Positions 18,009 to 27,692 of a stretch of DNA of 40,675 bases are shown one piece after another (position 1 is the first letter of the stretch; the number at the start of each line of letters is the position of its first letter). The position numbers were made by a program, and so were the translations under genes. The notes under the pieces are model-generated. The model searched no databases. It saw only the letters and a program-made list of their open reading frames with translations, and was not told where the DNA came from. This DNA is from Synechococcus sp. TMED19 (GTDB lineage: Bacteria > Cyanobacteriota > Cyanobacteriia > PCC-6307 > Cyanobiaceae), in the NCBI GenBank assembly GCA_002168155.1, contig NHBY01000010.1:73854-114528 (forward strand), given 5' to 3'.

Positions 18009-19174
18009 AGTTGCACAGTGTTCCATGGCCTCTGGCACTAGTCATTTTGTTGCTCTCCAGTTGCGCGCAACTTCAGCCACCCAAAGAGGAAGCTCGTCCA
18101 TTCCGATTTGAAAAACTGGATCTGACCCGGTCCGATGAGAATGGCCAACCTCTCTGGCGTCTGGTAAGTCCCCTAACCCGATATCAGCTTGAAGAACGAC
18201 GCTCTTCATTAAGTGATCCGGTGGCCACGATCTACAAAGAGGGCAAACCCCAGTACACGGTCACAGCATCGAAAGGCTTAGTGATTGATGACGGTGAACA
18301 TGTGGAACTTTTCGGTGGTGTCACCTTCCGAGTGCTGGATGAACGCCAGATTGTTGTACGAGCTGACCGTGTCTTCTGGCAACGTGAGTACGACATCATC
18401 AAATTTGAGGGCAATCCAACCCTGTTAGATCTGACACGGCGCGTTGTAGCCGGAGAAGCCAGATTTCACACTGACACCGACATGTTGTTTGCCTGGGAGG
18501 GGATCAACCTCAAAAGCTGGCAGGGCAACCGAGATGAATCACAACCTGCTTCGCTGGAACTGAATACTCAGCATCTGAACTGGAACACATCTGATGGGAA
18601 GCTCAATATTGACTCCCCGATCAAAGGTATTCAAAGGCCCACAGCTGACCGTTTGCGTCGTCTCTCATCTCCTTCAATGTCAGGAAATACACGACAGGAG
18701 TGGTACGACTTCAATGCTCCGGTACTCATCAGTGAGGAAGCAGAGTCCCTCAACATTCGTGCAGGCCGTTCTCGTTGGTGGGCAGCAGAACAGAGAATTA
18801 CATCCAGCGAGCCAGCGGAAGGAACAGTCAAGGAACTCAATGTCACAGGCAGTGAACTGGAAATCCTCCAGAAGGAGTCCCTGCTGCGAATTGGCCAAGA
18901 CTGCCGCTTAGTGCAACCCGATCAGGAGCTAACTGCAGAGTTGTGCAGCTGGAATTGGGGCAGTGGAGAGGTACTTGCTGAGGGAGGGGTGATCTTGCGG
19001 CGTGATGAATTGCAGCAGGTGACACGCTCCAGCCGGCTCGAAGGCGTGACAGGGGAAGACGGACGCATCACGTTTTCAGCTCCGGGGCAGAGGGTAAAGA
19101 CCCGCCTTCAGATTCAGGAGGAACAAGCGGTCCCTGGAAAACCACCTCAGGCAGTAACTCCAGTTGAGTTCTGA
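18005..19174 (+). CDS. LptC-like LPS export periplasmic protein
   Basis: Lipoprotein-like N-terminus (LALVILLLSSCAQ), then repetitive OstA/LptC-like beta pattern (LFGGVTFRVLDERQIVVRADRVFW); TTG start overlapping the metG stop. Confidence 0.75.
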   Translation: MKLHSVPWPLALVILLLSSCAQLQPPKEEARPFRFEKLDLTRSDENGQPLWRLVSPLTRYQLEERRSSLSDPVATIYKEGKPQYTVTASKGLVIDDGEHVELFGGVTFRVLDERQIVVRADRVFWQREYDIIKFEGNPTLLDLTRRVVAGEARFHTDTDMLFAWEGINLKSWQGNRDESQPASLELNTQHLNWNTSDGKLNIDSPIKGIQRPTADRLRRLSSPSMSGNTRQEWYDFNAPVLISEEAESLNIRAGRSRWWAAEQRITSSEPAEGTVKELNVTGSELEILQKESLLRIGQDCRLVQPDQELTAELCSWNWGSGEVLAEGGVILRRDELQQVTRSSRLEGVTGEDGRITFSAPGQRVKTRLQIQEEQAVPGKPPQAVTPVEF

Positions 19175-19811
19175 GTTTGCGAGCCCAACCCTCGATCCAG
19201 ACCTCATCACTGCGGCTAAAGCAGCGTGGCGACCAGCCACCGATGATCAGTACCCCCCTTCCGCCAAGGGGTTCCACGACTACGGCTGGTGTGTTCGGGG
19301 GCAAATAGCTGAATTCATCGCGCCCCGGGTACAGAGCCAGATTCACCAGCGAAATGGTCTGCTGCTTGTCCTTCGCCCGTTTCACGATCGGTCCTTCGCC
19401 GTAACCCCCGCTGGCCAGCACACCTCGCTTGAGCAAAACCCGTTGGTCCCAAACCAAAAGCATTGTTGAAGCAGGCGTTGCTGTTAAGAGCAGCGTGCTG
19501 CCCCACCCCATTTCCTGCTTTATGGAGTTGGGCATTGAAGCCACCAACAGCATTCCCTGAAAGCCGTCCAGTTCAACCTTCTCAGGGTCTTTTGGGTTGG
19601 CCTGGGTCCAGAGAATGGATACGAGGAGAAGAGCAACGGCCATGGCACCACTGAGCACGGAGGCTCTCTCAAACGCTGGTGGAACCGCACCAGTGGCCGG
19701 ATGAAACGTGGCCGCATTGATCACAGTCAGAACCAATCCAGTCAGCCCGCCGATCAATACCATCAAGGCCGGAGTACGCATAGATGAATCTGGGCCTCCA
19801 CAGGCTGCCAT
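19068..19811 (-). CDS. CCB2/CCB4-like cytochrome b6f cofactor-assembly (complex C subunit B) protein
   Basis: MVLIGGLTGLVLTVINAATF, GFQGMLLVASMPNSIKQEMGWGSTLLLTATPASTMLLVW, ILATYYPG-independent soluble domain with PPNTPAVVVEPLGGRGVLIIGGWSPRCFSRSDEVWIEGWA. Confidence 0.75.
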   Translation of the reverse strand: MAACGGPDSSMRTPALMVLIGGLTGLVLTVINAATFHPATGAVPPAFERASVLSGAMAVALLLVSILWTQANPKDPEKVELDGFQGMLLVASMPNSIKQEMGWGSTLLLTATPASTMLLVWDQRVLLKRGVLASGGYGEGPIVKRAKDKQQTISLVNLALYPGRDEFSYLPPNTPAVVVEPLGGRGVLIIGGWSPRCFSRSDEVWIEGWARKLRTQLELLPEVVFQGPLVPPESEGGSLPSAPELKT

Positions 19812-19854
19812 CTTGAGAGTTCATGGCTGAAATGAACTCATCCGCCTGATCCCA

Positions 19855-20283
19855 ATGACACCGGCGCAAGCCTTTGCCGCAATCTGTCTGGCAGCAGTAG
19901 CCAGTGATGGGGTGCTCGGACGCGATGAGGCCCGCAGCCTCCGCATCGAACTGGAATTCCGTACACCCTTCGTCTCCATGGACGAACAGGAGATGGCATC
20001 ACTCTTTGACAACCTGCTCGAGGTATGGCGTCAACAGGGCACCGAATCACTGGTCAGCCAGGCCGTTCCACACCTCGACCAGCGCCAAAGGGAAACGGCT
20101 CTTGCGGTGGCCATCCAGCTGGTACGCGCTGATCGCGTGTTGGAACCCGAAGAACTTGACTTCATCGCCAACCTTGCCGTCCAGTTGCAACTCCCAGAAG
20201 AGACCAGTACATCCATTCTTGGCGTCATGGAAATCCTGCATCGCGATGCTCTGGCACCAGAGCAAAGCGAAGGGGCAGACTGA
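19855..20283 (+). CDS. TerB-like (tellurite resistance TerB superfamily) protein
   Basis: AAICLAAVASDGVLGRDEARSLRIEL...LAVAIQLVRADRVLEPEELDFIANLAVQLQL pattern typical of TerB-like helical repeats. Confidence 0.75.
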   Translation: MTPAQAFAAICLAAVASDGVLGRDEARSLRIELEFRTPFVSMDEQEMASLFDNLLEVWRQQGTESLVSQAVPHLDQRQRETALAVAIQLVRADRVLEPEELDFIANLAVQLQLPEETSTSILGVMEILHRDALAPEQSEGAD

Positions 20284-20302
20284 TTCCAGCTTGTGACCTG
20301 GC

Positions 20303-20956
20303 ATGACCCGCTTGCTATTGCCTCTGGTGCTTTCGATGGCCCTCCTGATGCCAGCTGGCTCAGCATTTGCCGTCGCTGCTCAGGATTTTCAATTGCGAGC
20401 ACCGGAGGCCCATCTGATCGATGGGGCCGAAGTCCTGAGCCGCGCGACCAATGGTGAGCTTTCCAAACGCCTTGAGCATCTAGAGCAAGATCACATCAAT
20501 GCCAACCTGGTGACCCTGCGGCGCCTGGATTACGGCGTAGACATTGAAACCTTCGCTGAAGACCTTCTGCAGCGGTGGAAGGATGGCGAGGAAGGGTCTC
20601 TCTTGATCGTGGTTGAAACAGCAACCAACTCAGCAGCGATCAAAGCCGATTCCAGTGTTCAGCAGCGATTGCCGGATGCTCTTTTGGTGAGCACTGCCGA
20701 CGAGACAATGGCGTTGCCCCTGCGTGATGGCGATCGCTATCGCCAAGCCGTCAACGATGGTCTCAATCGACTAGAGACTGTTTTGGCCGGCGGCGAAGAC
20801 CCAGGTCCGCCGCTCGTGGCCGACACCCCGGAGCTTGTTAGCAACGTTCCGACCAAGGAGGAGACCGCTGAAAGCAAGGCCTGGGTCTGGATCAGCGTAT
20901 TGATGGTGCTCGGAACGCTTATTCCGATGGCCACTTGGTGGGTGTTCTCCCGATGA
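20303..20956 (+). CDS. TPM-domain (TLP18.3/Psb32/MOLO-1) membrane protein
   Basis: Signal peptide, LIDGAEVLSRATNGELSKRLEHLEQDHINANLVTLRRLDYGVDIETFAEDLLQRW...GSLLIVV, C-terminal TM helix. Confidence 0.8.
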   Translation: MTRLLLPLVLSMALLMPAGSAFAVAAQDFQLRAPEAHLIDGAEVLSRATNGELSKRLEHLEQDHINANLVTLRRLDYGVDIETFAEDLLQRWKDGEEGSLLIVVETATNSAAIKADSSVQQRLPDALLVSTADETMALPLRDGDRYRQAVNDGLNRLETVLAGGEDPGPPLVADTPELVSNVPTKEETAESKAWVWISVLMVLGTLIPMATWWVFSR

Positions 20957-20992
20957 TCATCGGCATGATGTGGCCATGACCCTGGCCGCGGC

Positions 20993-22132
20993 ATGGGATT
21001 GAACAACTGGCTCGGCGCCTTTTCTAAAGCTGACGCCCTTGAGCTCAGCAACGATCTGGAGCAGGCCTACGAAGCCGCCTTGATGATCCAAGGCCTTGAG
21101 CTGGAATATTTCAACGACCGACCGGTCCGCACCAATGTGGATTTAGGCCTTCCCCAGGCGACTCAAGTTCAGATCTTCCGTCGGTTCAGGTCGGCGATGA
21201 TTGTCTGCCGCGAGCTGATCAGCTCAATTGAGCGCCATCGGGGCGAGCTCGATAATCAGGAACTCAGGCAGTTGCAACTGATTGAGTCTGTTGTTCGCCG
21301 TTATCGCGGTAACGACAACCAAGGCCTATCGCAACGCCCTGATCCGCTACCACGCAGCTTGCTTGGTGTATTTGATCGGGTCCGAAACCAATTGGATCCC
21401 GAGGCAGAGGCCAACGTCGTGGCCGGTTTCCGCCGACGGCGAGATTCCACCTTGGTTTCTCTGCGGATCCTGCTGCTAATGGTCCTTGTGCCGCTTCTGT
21501 TGCAACAGATCTCACGCACCTACCTGATCTCACCAGTGGTTGATCAGATCGCCCCTGATGTTCCATTTCTCAGCTATACCAAGCCAAGGCTGCAGCAATC
21601 AGCTGTCGCCAGCTTGCGTGAATACAAAGCGGAGCTTGAATTTGCAGCCCTGTTGGAAGGGAAAAATGCACCATCAACTGAAGAGCTACGACTCAAGCTC
21701 AGTGAAAAGGCTGATGAGCTCAAGGATGAAGCGGACTCTGAGAGCACAACGGCGATTAAAAACGTCCTCGCTGACCTTGTCGCGACTGTCGGCTTTGTAC
21801 TTGTCTGCCTATTCGGTCGCGAGGAGATCCGTGTTCTTCGTGGTTTTTTTGATGAGGTGGTCTACGGCCTGAGCGATAACGCCAAAGCATTCGTCATCAT
21901 CCTCTTTACAGACATCTTTGTGGGATTCCACAGCCCTGAAGGCTGGACAGTGCTTCTGCAGGGGATCTCTTCGCATCTGGGCATTCCCGCGGAAGAGAAG
22001 TTCATAGACCTATTCATCGCCACCTTCCCTGTCATCCTGGCGACCATCTTTAAATACTGGATCTTCCGTTACCTCAACCGCGTCTCGCCGTCCTCGGTCA
22101 CCACCCTGCGTGGCATGAATGGCGGTGGCTGA
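20993..22132 (+). CDS. pcxA: Proton extrusion protein PcxA (CemA/CotA family)
   Basis: RRDSTLVSLRILLLMVLVPLLLQQISRTYLISPVVD, VLVCLFGREEIRVLRGFFDEVVYGLSDNAKAFVIILFTDIFVGFHSPEGW, TIFKYWIFRYLNRVSPSSVTTLRGMN. Confidence 0.93.
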   Translation: MGLNNWLGAFSKADALELSNDLEQAYEAALMIQGLELEYFNDRPVRTNVDLGLPQATQVQIFRRFRSAMIVCRELISSIERHRGELDNQELRQLQLIESVVRRYRGNDNQGLSQRPDPLPRSLLGVFDRVRNQLDPEAEANVVAGFRRRRDSTLVSLRILLLMVLVPLLLQQISRTYLISPVVDQIAPDVPFLSYTKPRLQQSAVASLREYKAELEFAALLEGKNAPSTEELRLKLSEKADELKDEADSESTTAIKNVLADLVATVGFVLVCLFGREEIRVLRGFFDEVVYGLSDNAKAFVIILFTDIFVGFHSPEGWTVLLQGISSHLGIPAEEKFIDLFIATFPVILATIFKYWIFRYLNRVSPSSVTTLRGMNGGG

Positions 22133-22685
22133 GCACCACCTCATCACCGGCCCCAGTCGAGGCGGCAAAAGCGAATGGGCCGAGCATCAGATTGCCTTAC
22201 TGGCTACTGGTCGCGAGGTCACGTATTTGGCTACAGGACCAGCTGCCAATGGCGATTCCAGTTGGGATGAACGTCTAGAGCGACATCGCCGTAGACGCCC
22301 TGACAATTGGACCCTGATAGAGGCCTCCAAGGCAAGCGCCGTCTGTGCTGTATTAACTGACGTTTCTCAAAAGCAACAACTCATTTTGCTGGATTCCCTT
22401 GGAGGCATCGTTGCCGCCGAACTTGGATCCGATCCTGTGAATTGGTTAAAAATGCAAGAGATGTTGATTGTCGCCATCAGGCAACGCAGCACCAGCGTGG
22501 TCATGGTGGCTGAGGAGGTTGGTTGGGGCGTCGTTCCGGCTACAGCCCTTGGTGGTCTTTTCCGTGATCGCAACGGGGAGTTTGTCAGGCGTTGCGCCGA
22601 TATCTCATCGCAACGTTGGTTGGTGGCCGCTGGACAAGCCCTGCCAATGCACGCCCTTGCACAGATCGTGCCCGCTCAACCCTGA
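22119..22685 (+). CDS. cobU: Adenosylcobinamide kinase / adenosylcobinamide-phosphate guanylyltransferase
   Basis: HLITGPSRGGKSEWAE P-loop, YLATG, RRRPDNWTLIEA, VAEEVGWGVVPATALGGLFRDRNG. Confidence 0.92.
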   Translation: MAVAEHHLITGPSRGGKSEWAEHQIALLATGREVTYLATGPAANGDSSWDERLERHRRRRPDNWTLIEASKASAVCAVLTDVSQKQQLILLDSLGGIVAAELGSDPVNWLKMQEMLIVAIRQRSTSVVMVAEEVGWGVVPATALGGLFRDRNGEFVRRCADISSQRWLVAAGQALPMHALAQIVPAQP

Positions 22686-22686
22686 A

Positions 22687-23142
22687 ATGCCTCAAATCGT
22701 TCTCGTCGAGCCTGAAATCCCTCCAAATACAGGCAATGTGGCGCGAACCTGCGCAGCGACAAGTACACCTCTGCATCTCGTCGAGCCCCTTGGGTTTGAA
22801 ATCAGCGATCGTCAGCTGCGCCGTGCTGGTCTGGATTACTGGCCCCATGTGCCACTTACACGCCACCGTGACTGGGATGCGTTCCTTGGCAGCCAGCAAC
22901 AACTCGGCGGTCGCCTCGTTGGCTTAAGCCGCCACGCGACCCTTTCATACCTGGATTGGGAGTACAGCCGGGATGACTGGCTTCTGTTCGGTTGTGAAAC
23001 ACGGGGGCTACCCGAACATGTGCGTGACATCTGTGATGTGTTGCTGCAAATCCCAATGCCTTGCGAAGCAGTGCGCAGCCTGAATCTCTCCGTTGCTGCG
23101 GGGGTCGTTCTGTTTGAAGCCAGACGCCAACTGCAAACCTGA
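22687..23142 (+). CDS. trmL: tRNA (cytidine(34)-2'-O)-methyltransferase, SPOUT family
   Basis: IVLVEPEIPPNTGNVARTCAATSTPLHLVEPLGFEISDRQLRRAGLDYW...LLFGCETRGLPEH...IPMPCEAVRSLNLSVAAGVVLFEA. Confidence 0.93.
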   Translation: MPQIVLVEPEIPPNTGNVARTCAATSTPLHLVEPLGFEISDRQLRRAGLDYWPHVPLTRHRDWDAFLGSQQQLGGRLVGLSRHATLSYLDWEYSRDDWLLFGCETRGLPEHVRDICDVLLQIPMPCEAVRSLNLSVAAGVVLFEARRQLQT

Positions 23143-23279
23143 GAAAACCCGTGGTTATCCAGTGGCCAGAGGATTGATCGACAGCTCAGCCCTTGTGGGT
23201 TTACCTACCACGAGTTAAATTTTGCGCGACCCCTGGATATCGGCTTCTCCGGTGGGGTTGTTCTCTGGATTGTCTGTCT

Positions 23280-24329
23280 ATGAAGCCCACGACGCTTTTC
23301 CTTCTTGGTACCTGTTCCTTTCCGCTTGCCCTGATGGCAGCAGCAGGTCTCCCAAGCTGGAGTCAGATGGGTTCTCTTGCTGATCTTCCGCCTATCCCCA
23401 CACCCCTGATCCCTCCCCCAGGCATCGATGAGGAGGTTTCCAACGACTTTGATTTCGATCTGAACGCCATTGATTCAGATCTGATCGTCGGCACTCATGA
23501 AGTAGCCGATGAAGAATCAGAACAGCAGCCTGCCAAGAGCGACGCTGAATTCCCTTCAACGCTCTGGATTCGTACTCAGCAAGATGTTGAAGTGGCTTAT
23601 CTTGCTGAAGAGTTGGACCTCTCTACCGAACGTCTGGCTCAGTTAAACGGTGTTGCTGCAGACCACTCTTTCGCTTCCAACACCTGGGTTTCTATTCCCA
23701 GCACCAGTGAAGGGAACCTTTTTATGGTCGCTTCTCTTGATGACAGCACCCTTCAGAAAGAGCGTCCGAATGATCTGACTCGTCAGCCTCTCTTGGCAAA
23801 AGTTTCAGCCTTGCGTTCGACTATGGCGAACGCCGCTATGGGTGCAGCTCATGCCCGTCGTGGAAGCTTGGCCATCATCCCAACCTCAAGTGGTGGCCTG
23901 AGTTGGCCCCAATTACCTGATTTTGGCAATCTCCGCCGTCCCGAACTCTCTGGATTCATCTGGCCAGCCAAAGGTTCATTGACATCCGGTTATGGGTGGC
24001 GCTGGGGCCGCATGCATAAAGGTATTGATGTCGCCAACAGCGTCGGCACTCCGATCGTTGCCGCCGCTGATGGCCGTGTTGTCTTCTCTGGATGGAGTTC
24101 AGGCGGTTACGGCTATCTCGTAGAACTCGCCCACATCGATGGCAGCAAGACCCGCTACGCCCACAACAGCCGTCTTCTAGTGCGTAAGGGCATGCAAGTC
24201 AGGCAAGGAACTCCCATTGCACGAATGGGCAGTACAGGGCGAAGCACCGGTCCACACCTGCATTTTGAAATCCACCGTCCCGGCCGAGGGGCCGTCAATC
24301 CAATACGCGTCTTGGCGTCTCGGGGTTGA
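23280..24329 (+). CDS. M23 family metallopeptidase with LysM-like segment
   Basis: IWPAKGSLTSGYGWRWGRMHKGIDVANSVGTPIVAAADGRVVFSGWSSGGYGYLVELAHIDGSKTRYAHNSRLLVRKG...GRSTGPHLHFEIH. Confidence 0.92.
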   Translation: MKPTTLFLLGTCSFPLALMAAAGLPSWSQMGSLADLPPIPTPLIPPPGIDEEVSNDFDFDLNAIDSDLIVGTHEVADEESEQQPAKSDAEFPSTLWIRTQQDVEVAYLAEELDLSTERLAQLNGVAADHSFASNTWVSIPSTSEGNLFMVASLDDSTLQKERPNDLTRQPLLAKVSALRSTMANAAMGAAHARRGSLAIIPTSSGGLSWPQLPDFGNLRRPELSGFIWPAKGSLTSGYGWRWGRMHKGIDVANSVGTPIVAAADGRVVFSGWSSGGYGYLVELAHIDGSKTRYAHNSRLLVRKGMQVRQGTPIARMGSTGRSTGPHLHFEIHRPGRGAVNPIRVLASRG

Positions 24330-24356
24330 TCATCCCTTAAACTCAAGGCCTGCCAC

Positions 24357-24430
24357 GGCTCGGTAGCTCAGCTGGTCAGAGCACAGGATTCATAACCCTG
24401 GGGTCGGGAGTTCAAGTCTCCCCCGAGCCA
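24357..24430 (+). tRNA. tRNA-Met (anticodon CAT), elongator-type; tRNA-Ile2 not excluded
   Basis: GGCTCGG...CCGAGCC acceptor stem, GCTCAGCTGGTCAGAGC D-arm, loop TTCATAA, GTTCAAGTC T-loop, A discriminator. Confidence 0.95.
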
Positions 24431-24447
24431 TTTCATTGGAAATCTAC

Positions 24448-24717
24448 TCAGCGCATTTCGATCGCATTCAGTCGCTCTCTAAAGCTGCTGGCCGTGCTCG
24501 CTGCTTCGGTCGTGGGACTGCGACGAGCCGTGCGGTTCTGATAGACGGGATGCTGAGGGCGAACTTCAACTGTTCGGTTATTCCGATTGATCTCGCTGGC
24601 TTCAGGCGATTTCGGACGAACGATGGGGTTTTTCTTGAGCTCATTCCGCAACTGGTTGAGCAGCCGAAAATGACCCGTGTTGTTGTATTTGCGCATCAAA
24701 GCCTGATCCCAAGCCAA
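24448..24717 (-). CDS. Small conserved hypothetical protein
   Basis: 89 aa, MAWDQALMRKYNNTGHFRLLNQLRNELKKNPIVRP; coherent protein-like composition and spacing. Confidence 0.65.
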   Translation of the reverse strand: MAWDQALMRKYNNTGHFRLLNQLRNELKKNPIVRPKSPEASEINRNNRTVEVRPQHPVYQNRTARRSPTTEAASTASSFRERLNAIEMR

Positions 24718-24793
24718 TCGCCTTTCTCATGTCGTGGATCACATCAGGCTACGTCGCAACGAAGGGGGTCCGTGTTAATTTTTCATTGCCCTT

Positions 24794-24826
24794 AGGCGAA
24801 CTCAGTCCGCATAAGCTGAGTCGCCT
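24794..24826. repeat. Inverted repeat upstream of the peroxiredoxin
   Basis: AGGCGAACTCAG-tccgcataag-CTGAGTCGCCT (11 bp with one bulge). Confidence 0.88.
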
Positions 24827-24843
24827 GATTCCACGCATCATCC

Positions 24844-25443
24844 ATGAGCAACGGCGTCTTCCGCGTTGGCCTGCAGGCCCCCGACTTCACCGCCACCGCA
24901 GTGGTCGACCAGGAATTTCAGGACATCAGCCTGACCCAGTACCGCGGCAAGTACGTGGTGCTCTTCTTCTATCCCCTTGACTTCACCTTCGTCTGCCCCA
25001 CTGAGATCACGGCGTTCTCTGACCGTTACGACGCCTTCAAGGCTTTGAACACTGAGGTGCTCGGGGTCTCTGTCGACAGCCAGTTCAGCCACCTCGCCTG
25101 GGTCCAAACCGATCGCAAGCAAGGCGGTCTTGGTGACATCAACTACCCACTTGTCGCCGACCTCAAGAAAGACATCGCCCGTGCCTACAACGTGCTCGAC
25201 GAAGAAGAGGGTGTGGCTCTGCGCGGTCTGTTCATCATCAATCCCGAAGGTGTGGTCCAGCACGCCACCATCAACAACCTCCCCGTTGGCCGCAACGTTG
25301 AGGAGACCCTGCGCGTGTTGCAGGCCTTCCAGCACGTTGAGTCGAACCCTGATGAAGTTTGCCCCGCCAACTGGACACCTGGCGACCGCACCATGAACCC
25401 TGATCCCGTTGGCAGCAAAGACTTCTTTGCCGCTGTTAACTGA
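24844..25443 (+). CDS. 2-Cys peroxiredoxin
   Basis: [48 protein letters not shown], and [10 protein letters not shown] resolving Cys. Confidence 0.96.
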   Translation: MSNGVFRVGLQAPDFTATAVVDQEFQDISLTQYRGKYVVLFFYPLDFTFVCPTEITAFSDRYDAFKALNTEVLGVSVDSQFSHLAWVQTDRKQGGLGDINYPLVADLKKDIARAYNVLDEEEGVALRGLFIINPEGVVQHATINNLPVGRNVEETLRVLQAFQHVESNPDEVCPANWTPGDRTMNPDPVGSKDFFAAVN

Positions 25444-26391
25444 TCAGAGCAGCGTCAGCTGACCACTGTCCGCATCGAGCCGGGCCCTGCGACCCATCGG
25501 CAGGGCCTTGTTTGGTCGTCCATGGCCAACGGGCAGGTCGCTGATCACCGGCACACCCAGATCACCGAAACGGTCCATCAGAACCTCATCGAGGCTTAGA
25601 TCGCCGGGGAACACATCACCAGGGTCTGGGCGCCAGCTGAAGCGGCCAATGCCCACCCCAGCGAGGTTCTGCAACAGTCCGGCTGTACTCCAGTGGGTCA
25701 GCATTCGATCCACTCGGTATGGTGCCTCTCCGGTGTCCTCCAGCACCAGCAGAGCTCCATCGAGACTTGGCATCCAGGGCGTTCCGATCAGGTGGGTTGC
25801 CACCGTGAGATTGCTCACCACCAGCGGGCCTTCCGCCACCCCACTGCGGCGTCCTCTCCCCTGCAAGGGAGCAACAGGTTCACCCATCAACAACTGACGG
25901 ACGCGCTCGTCCTTCCAACCGTGAATGCCGCCGAGCGAACCAGCGCTGAGCTGTGCCAGCAGCAACGCACAGTTGTCTGAAAAACCGACACACCAACGCG
26001 GTTGGGAAGTGGGCAAAAATCCGGCTTCCAGGCAGCGCGCTGCCCCCCAGCCACCGGAAATGCAGACCACACCGGCAGCAGCTGGATCATTCCAGGCCTG
26101 TCGCACTGCAGCAGCTCGATCAGAATCGGTGCCCGAGAAATAAGCCCACTGGCTCAGGGCCACCGAGGGGATGATCAGCTCAAGCCCCCAGCTGCTGTAG
26201 AGAGATTTCCAGCCTCGCTCCCCACTGAGGGTATCCCGATCAACCCATGTTCCCGGCGAAACGGCGATCAAGTTGTCGCCACGCCTGACCGGATCAGGCT
26301 GCTGCGAGAAAGCACGTACTGGGCGTTTCCAGGCCAGTGTTCCGCTGATCAGCGAGAGGCCAAGCAGCAACTCACGCCGATTCAGTTTCAT
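25444..26391 (-). CDS. LD-carboxypeptidase (peptidase S66 family)
   Basis: [21 protein letters not shown] Tat-like leader; [72 protein letters not shown]. Confidence 0.9.
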   Translation of the reverse strand: MKLNRRELLLGLSLISGTLAWKRPVRAFSQQPDPVRRGDNLIAVSPGTWVDRDTLSGERGWKSLYSSWGLELIIPSVALSQWAYFSGTDSDRAAAVRQAWNDPAAAGVVCISGGWGAARCLEAGFLPTSQPRWCVGFSDNCALLLAQLSAGSLGGIHGWKDERVRQLLMGEPVAPLQGRGRRSGVAEGPLVVSNLTVATHLIGTPWMPSLDGALLVLEDTGEAPYRVDRMLTHWSTAGLLQNLAGVGIGRFSWRPDPGDVFPGDLSLDEVLMDRFGDLGVPVISDLPVGHGRPNKALPMGRRARLDADSGQLTLL

Positions 26392-27041
26392 GCCAGCAGT
26401 GCCTTCAGCAGGGACTGACCGTCATCTCCACCAAGTAACGGGTCGCAGGCCCGCTCCGGATGAGGCATCAATCCGAGAACATTGCCTTGCGCATTGCAGA
26501 CTCCTGCCACATCAAGAACTGAGCCGTTGGGATTGCTGCAATAGCGCAGGACAAGTTGACCATTTTGCTCAAGTTCCACCAGTGTTTCGGGTGGACACTG
26601 GTAGCAGCCTTCGCCATGGGCGATTGGGAATGTCACCTTGGCGTCCTCCCCGTAGTCCTGTAAAAGACGACAGCTGCCAGGCATCACGGTTAGCTCGCAC
26701 GGCTCACAGATGAAATGCAGGCCGCGGTTGCGCGTCAGCGCGCCTGGCAGCAATCCCATTTCAGTGAGAATTTGGAATCCGTTGCAGATGCCAAGAACCG
26801 GGCCACCATCAGCGGCAAAAGCATGCACCGCATGCAACAACGGTGCATGGCCAGCAAGGGCTCCACAGCGCAGGTAATCGCCGTAACTGAAGCCTCCGGG
26901 CAAAACCACAGCGTCAATATCTTCAAGTCCGGTGTCCTCATGCCAGAGGAAGCGCGTGGGCATACCGAGGACGCCCTCGAGTGCCCAGGCCATATCCCGA
27001 TCGCAGTTGGAGCCTGGAAAGACAACGATACCGACGCTCAC
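26388..27041 (-). CDS. purQ: Phosphoribosylformylglycinamidine synthase subunit PurQ
   Basis: [62 protein letters not shown]; start set to GTG 27041 (ORF opens at 27107). Confidence 0.95.
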   Translation of the reverse strand: MSVGIVVFPGSNCDRDMAWALEGVLGMPTRFLWHEDTGLEDIDAVVLPGGFSYGDYLRCGALAGHAPLLHAVHAFAADGGPVLGICNGFQILTEMGLLPGALTRNRGLHFICEPCELTVMPGSCRLLQDYGEDAKVTFPIAHGEGCYQCPPETLVELEQNGQLVLRYCSNPNGSVLDVAGVCNAQGNVLGLMPHPERACDPLLGGDDGQSLLKALLA

Positions 27042-27298
27042 GCCTTCTGCTCCTCCAGGCTCATGGTCCAGTTCTCGGTGACGGGGTTGGCTAGCAGGCG
27101 GGCACACAGCAACTGAACCTGCTCACGGGCAAGGTCCTCACTATCGGCATCGAGACTCAGCTCGACGGCCTTACCGATGCGCAGGGTCTGTAGACCTTCG
27201 ACCCCAAGCCGGGCGGCCGCAGCGCGGGTGGCCTCCCCGGCAGGATCCAGAACCGACGGACGCAGCTGTACCTGCACCCGGGCATGAAAACGGGCCAA
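27038..27298 (-). CDS. purS: Phosphoribosylformylglycinamidine synthase subunit PurS
   Basis: [44 protein letters not shown]; start uncertain (TTG 27298 proposed; ORF opens at 27406). Confidence 0.9.
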   Translation of the reverse strand: MARFHARVQVQLRPSVLDPAGEATRAAAARLGVEGLQTLRIGKAVELSLDADSEDLAREQVQLLCARLLANPVTENWTMSLEEQKA

Positions 27299-27355
27299 GA
27301 AGAGATGGCGGATGCCTCGATCTTGCCAGCCGGTGCTGCCATTAGGGATTTTTTT

Positions 27356-27691
27356 GTGCATGGTGAAAAAAGATCGGCTGCTGTGGTGCCCCGACCTTTG
27401 TTTCACGTGCTGCTGCTCTCATGGCTGGTGGCCTTCAGCGGTGTCCGGGCCGCCGAATGCAACAGAGACACGGAGAGCTGGAAACCATGCCAGCTACACA
27501 TGGAAGAGCCAGGCAGCCGCTGGAGGATCACCATGCAGGGTGATCAATGGCAATTCAGCCATGACGGTAGTGGTGTGATCCAGATGCGTTCAAAGGACGA
27601 ACCGTGGCAGGCGGTGAGAGCTCGGTGGAGTGAATCAGGCGCTCTCTGCTGGGGGGATCTCTGTACCCGGGGCGAGATTCCCCTGGATTGA
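27356..27691 (+). CDS. Small secreted hypothetical protein
   Basis: Signal-like HVLLLSWLVAFSGVRAAEC followed by a compact domain (SRWRITMQGDQWQFSHDGSGVIQMRSKDEPWQAVRARWSESGALCWGDLC); GTG start uncertain. Confidence 0.6.
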   Translation: MHGEKRSAAVVPRPLFHVLLLSWLVAFSGVRAAECNRDTESWKPCQLHMEEPGSRWRITMQGDQWQFSHDGSGVIQMRSKDEPWQAVRARWSESGALCWGDLCTRGEIPLD

Positions 27692-27692
27692 A

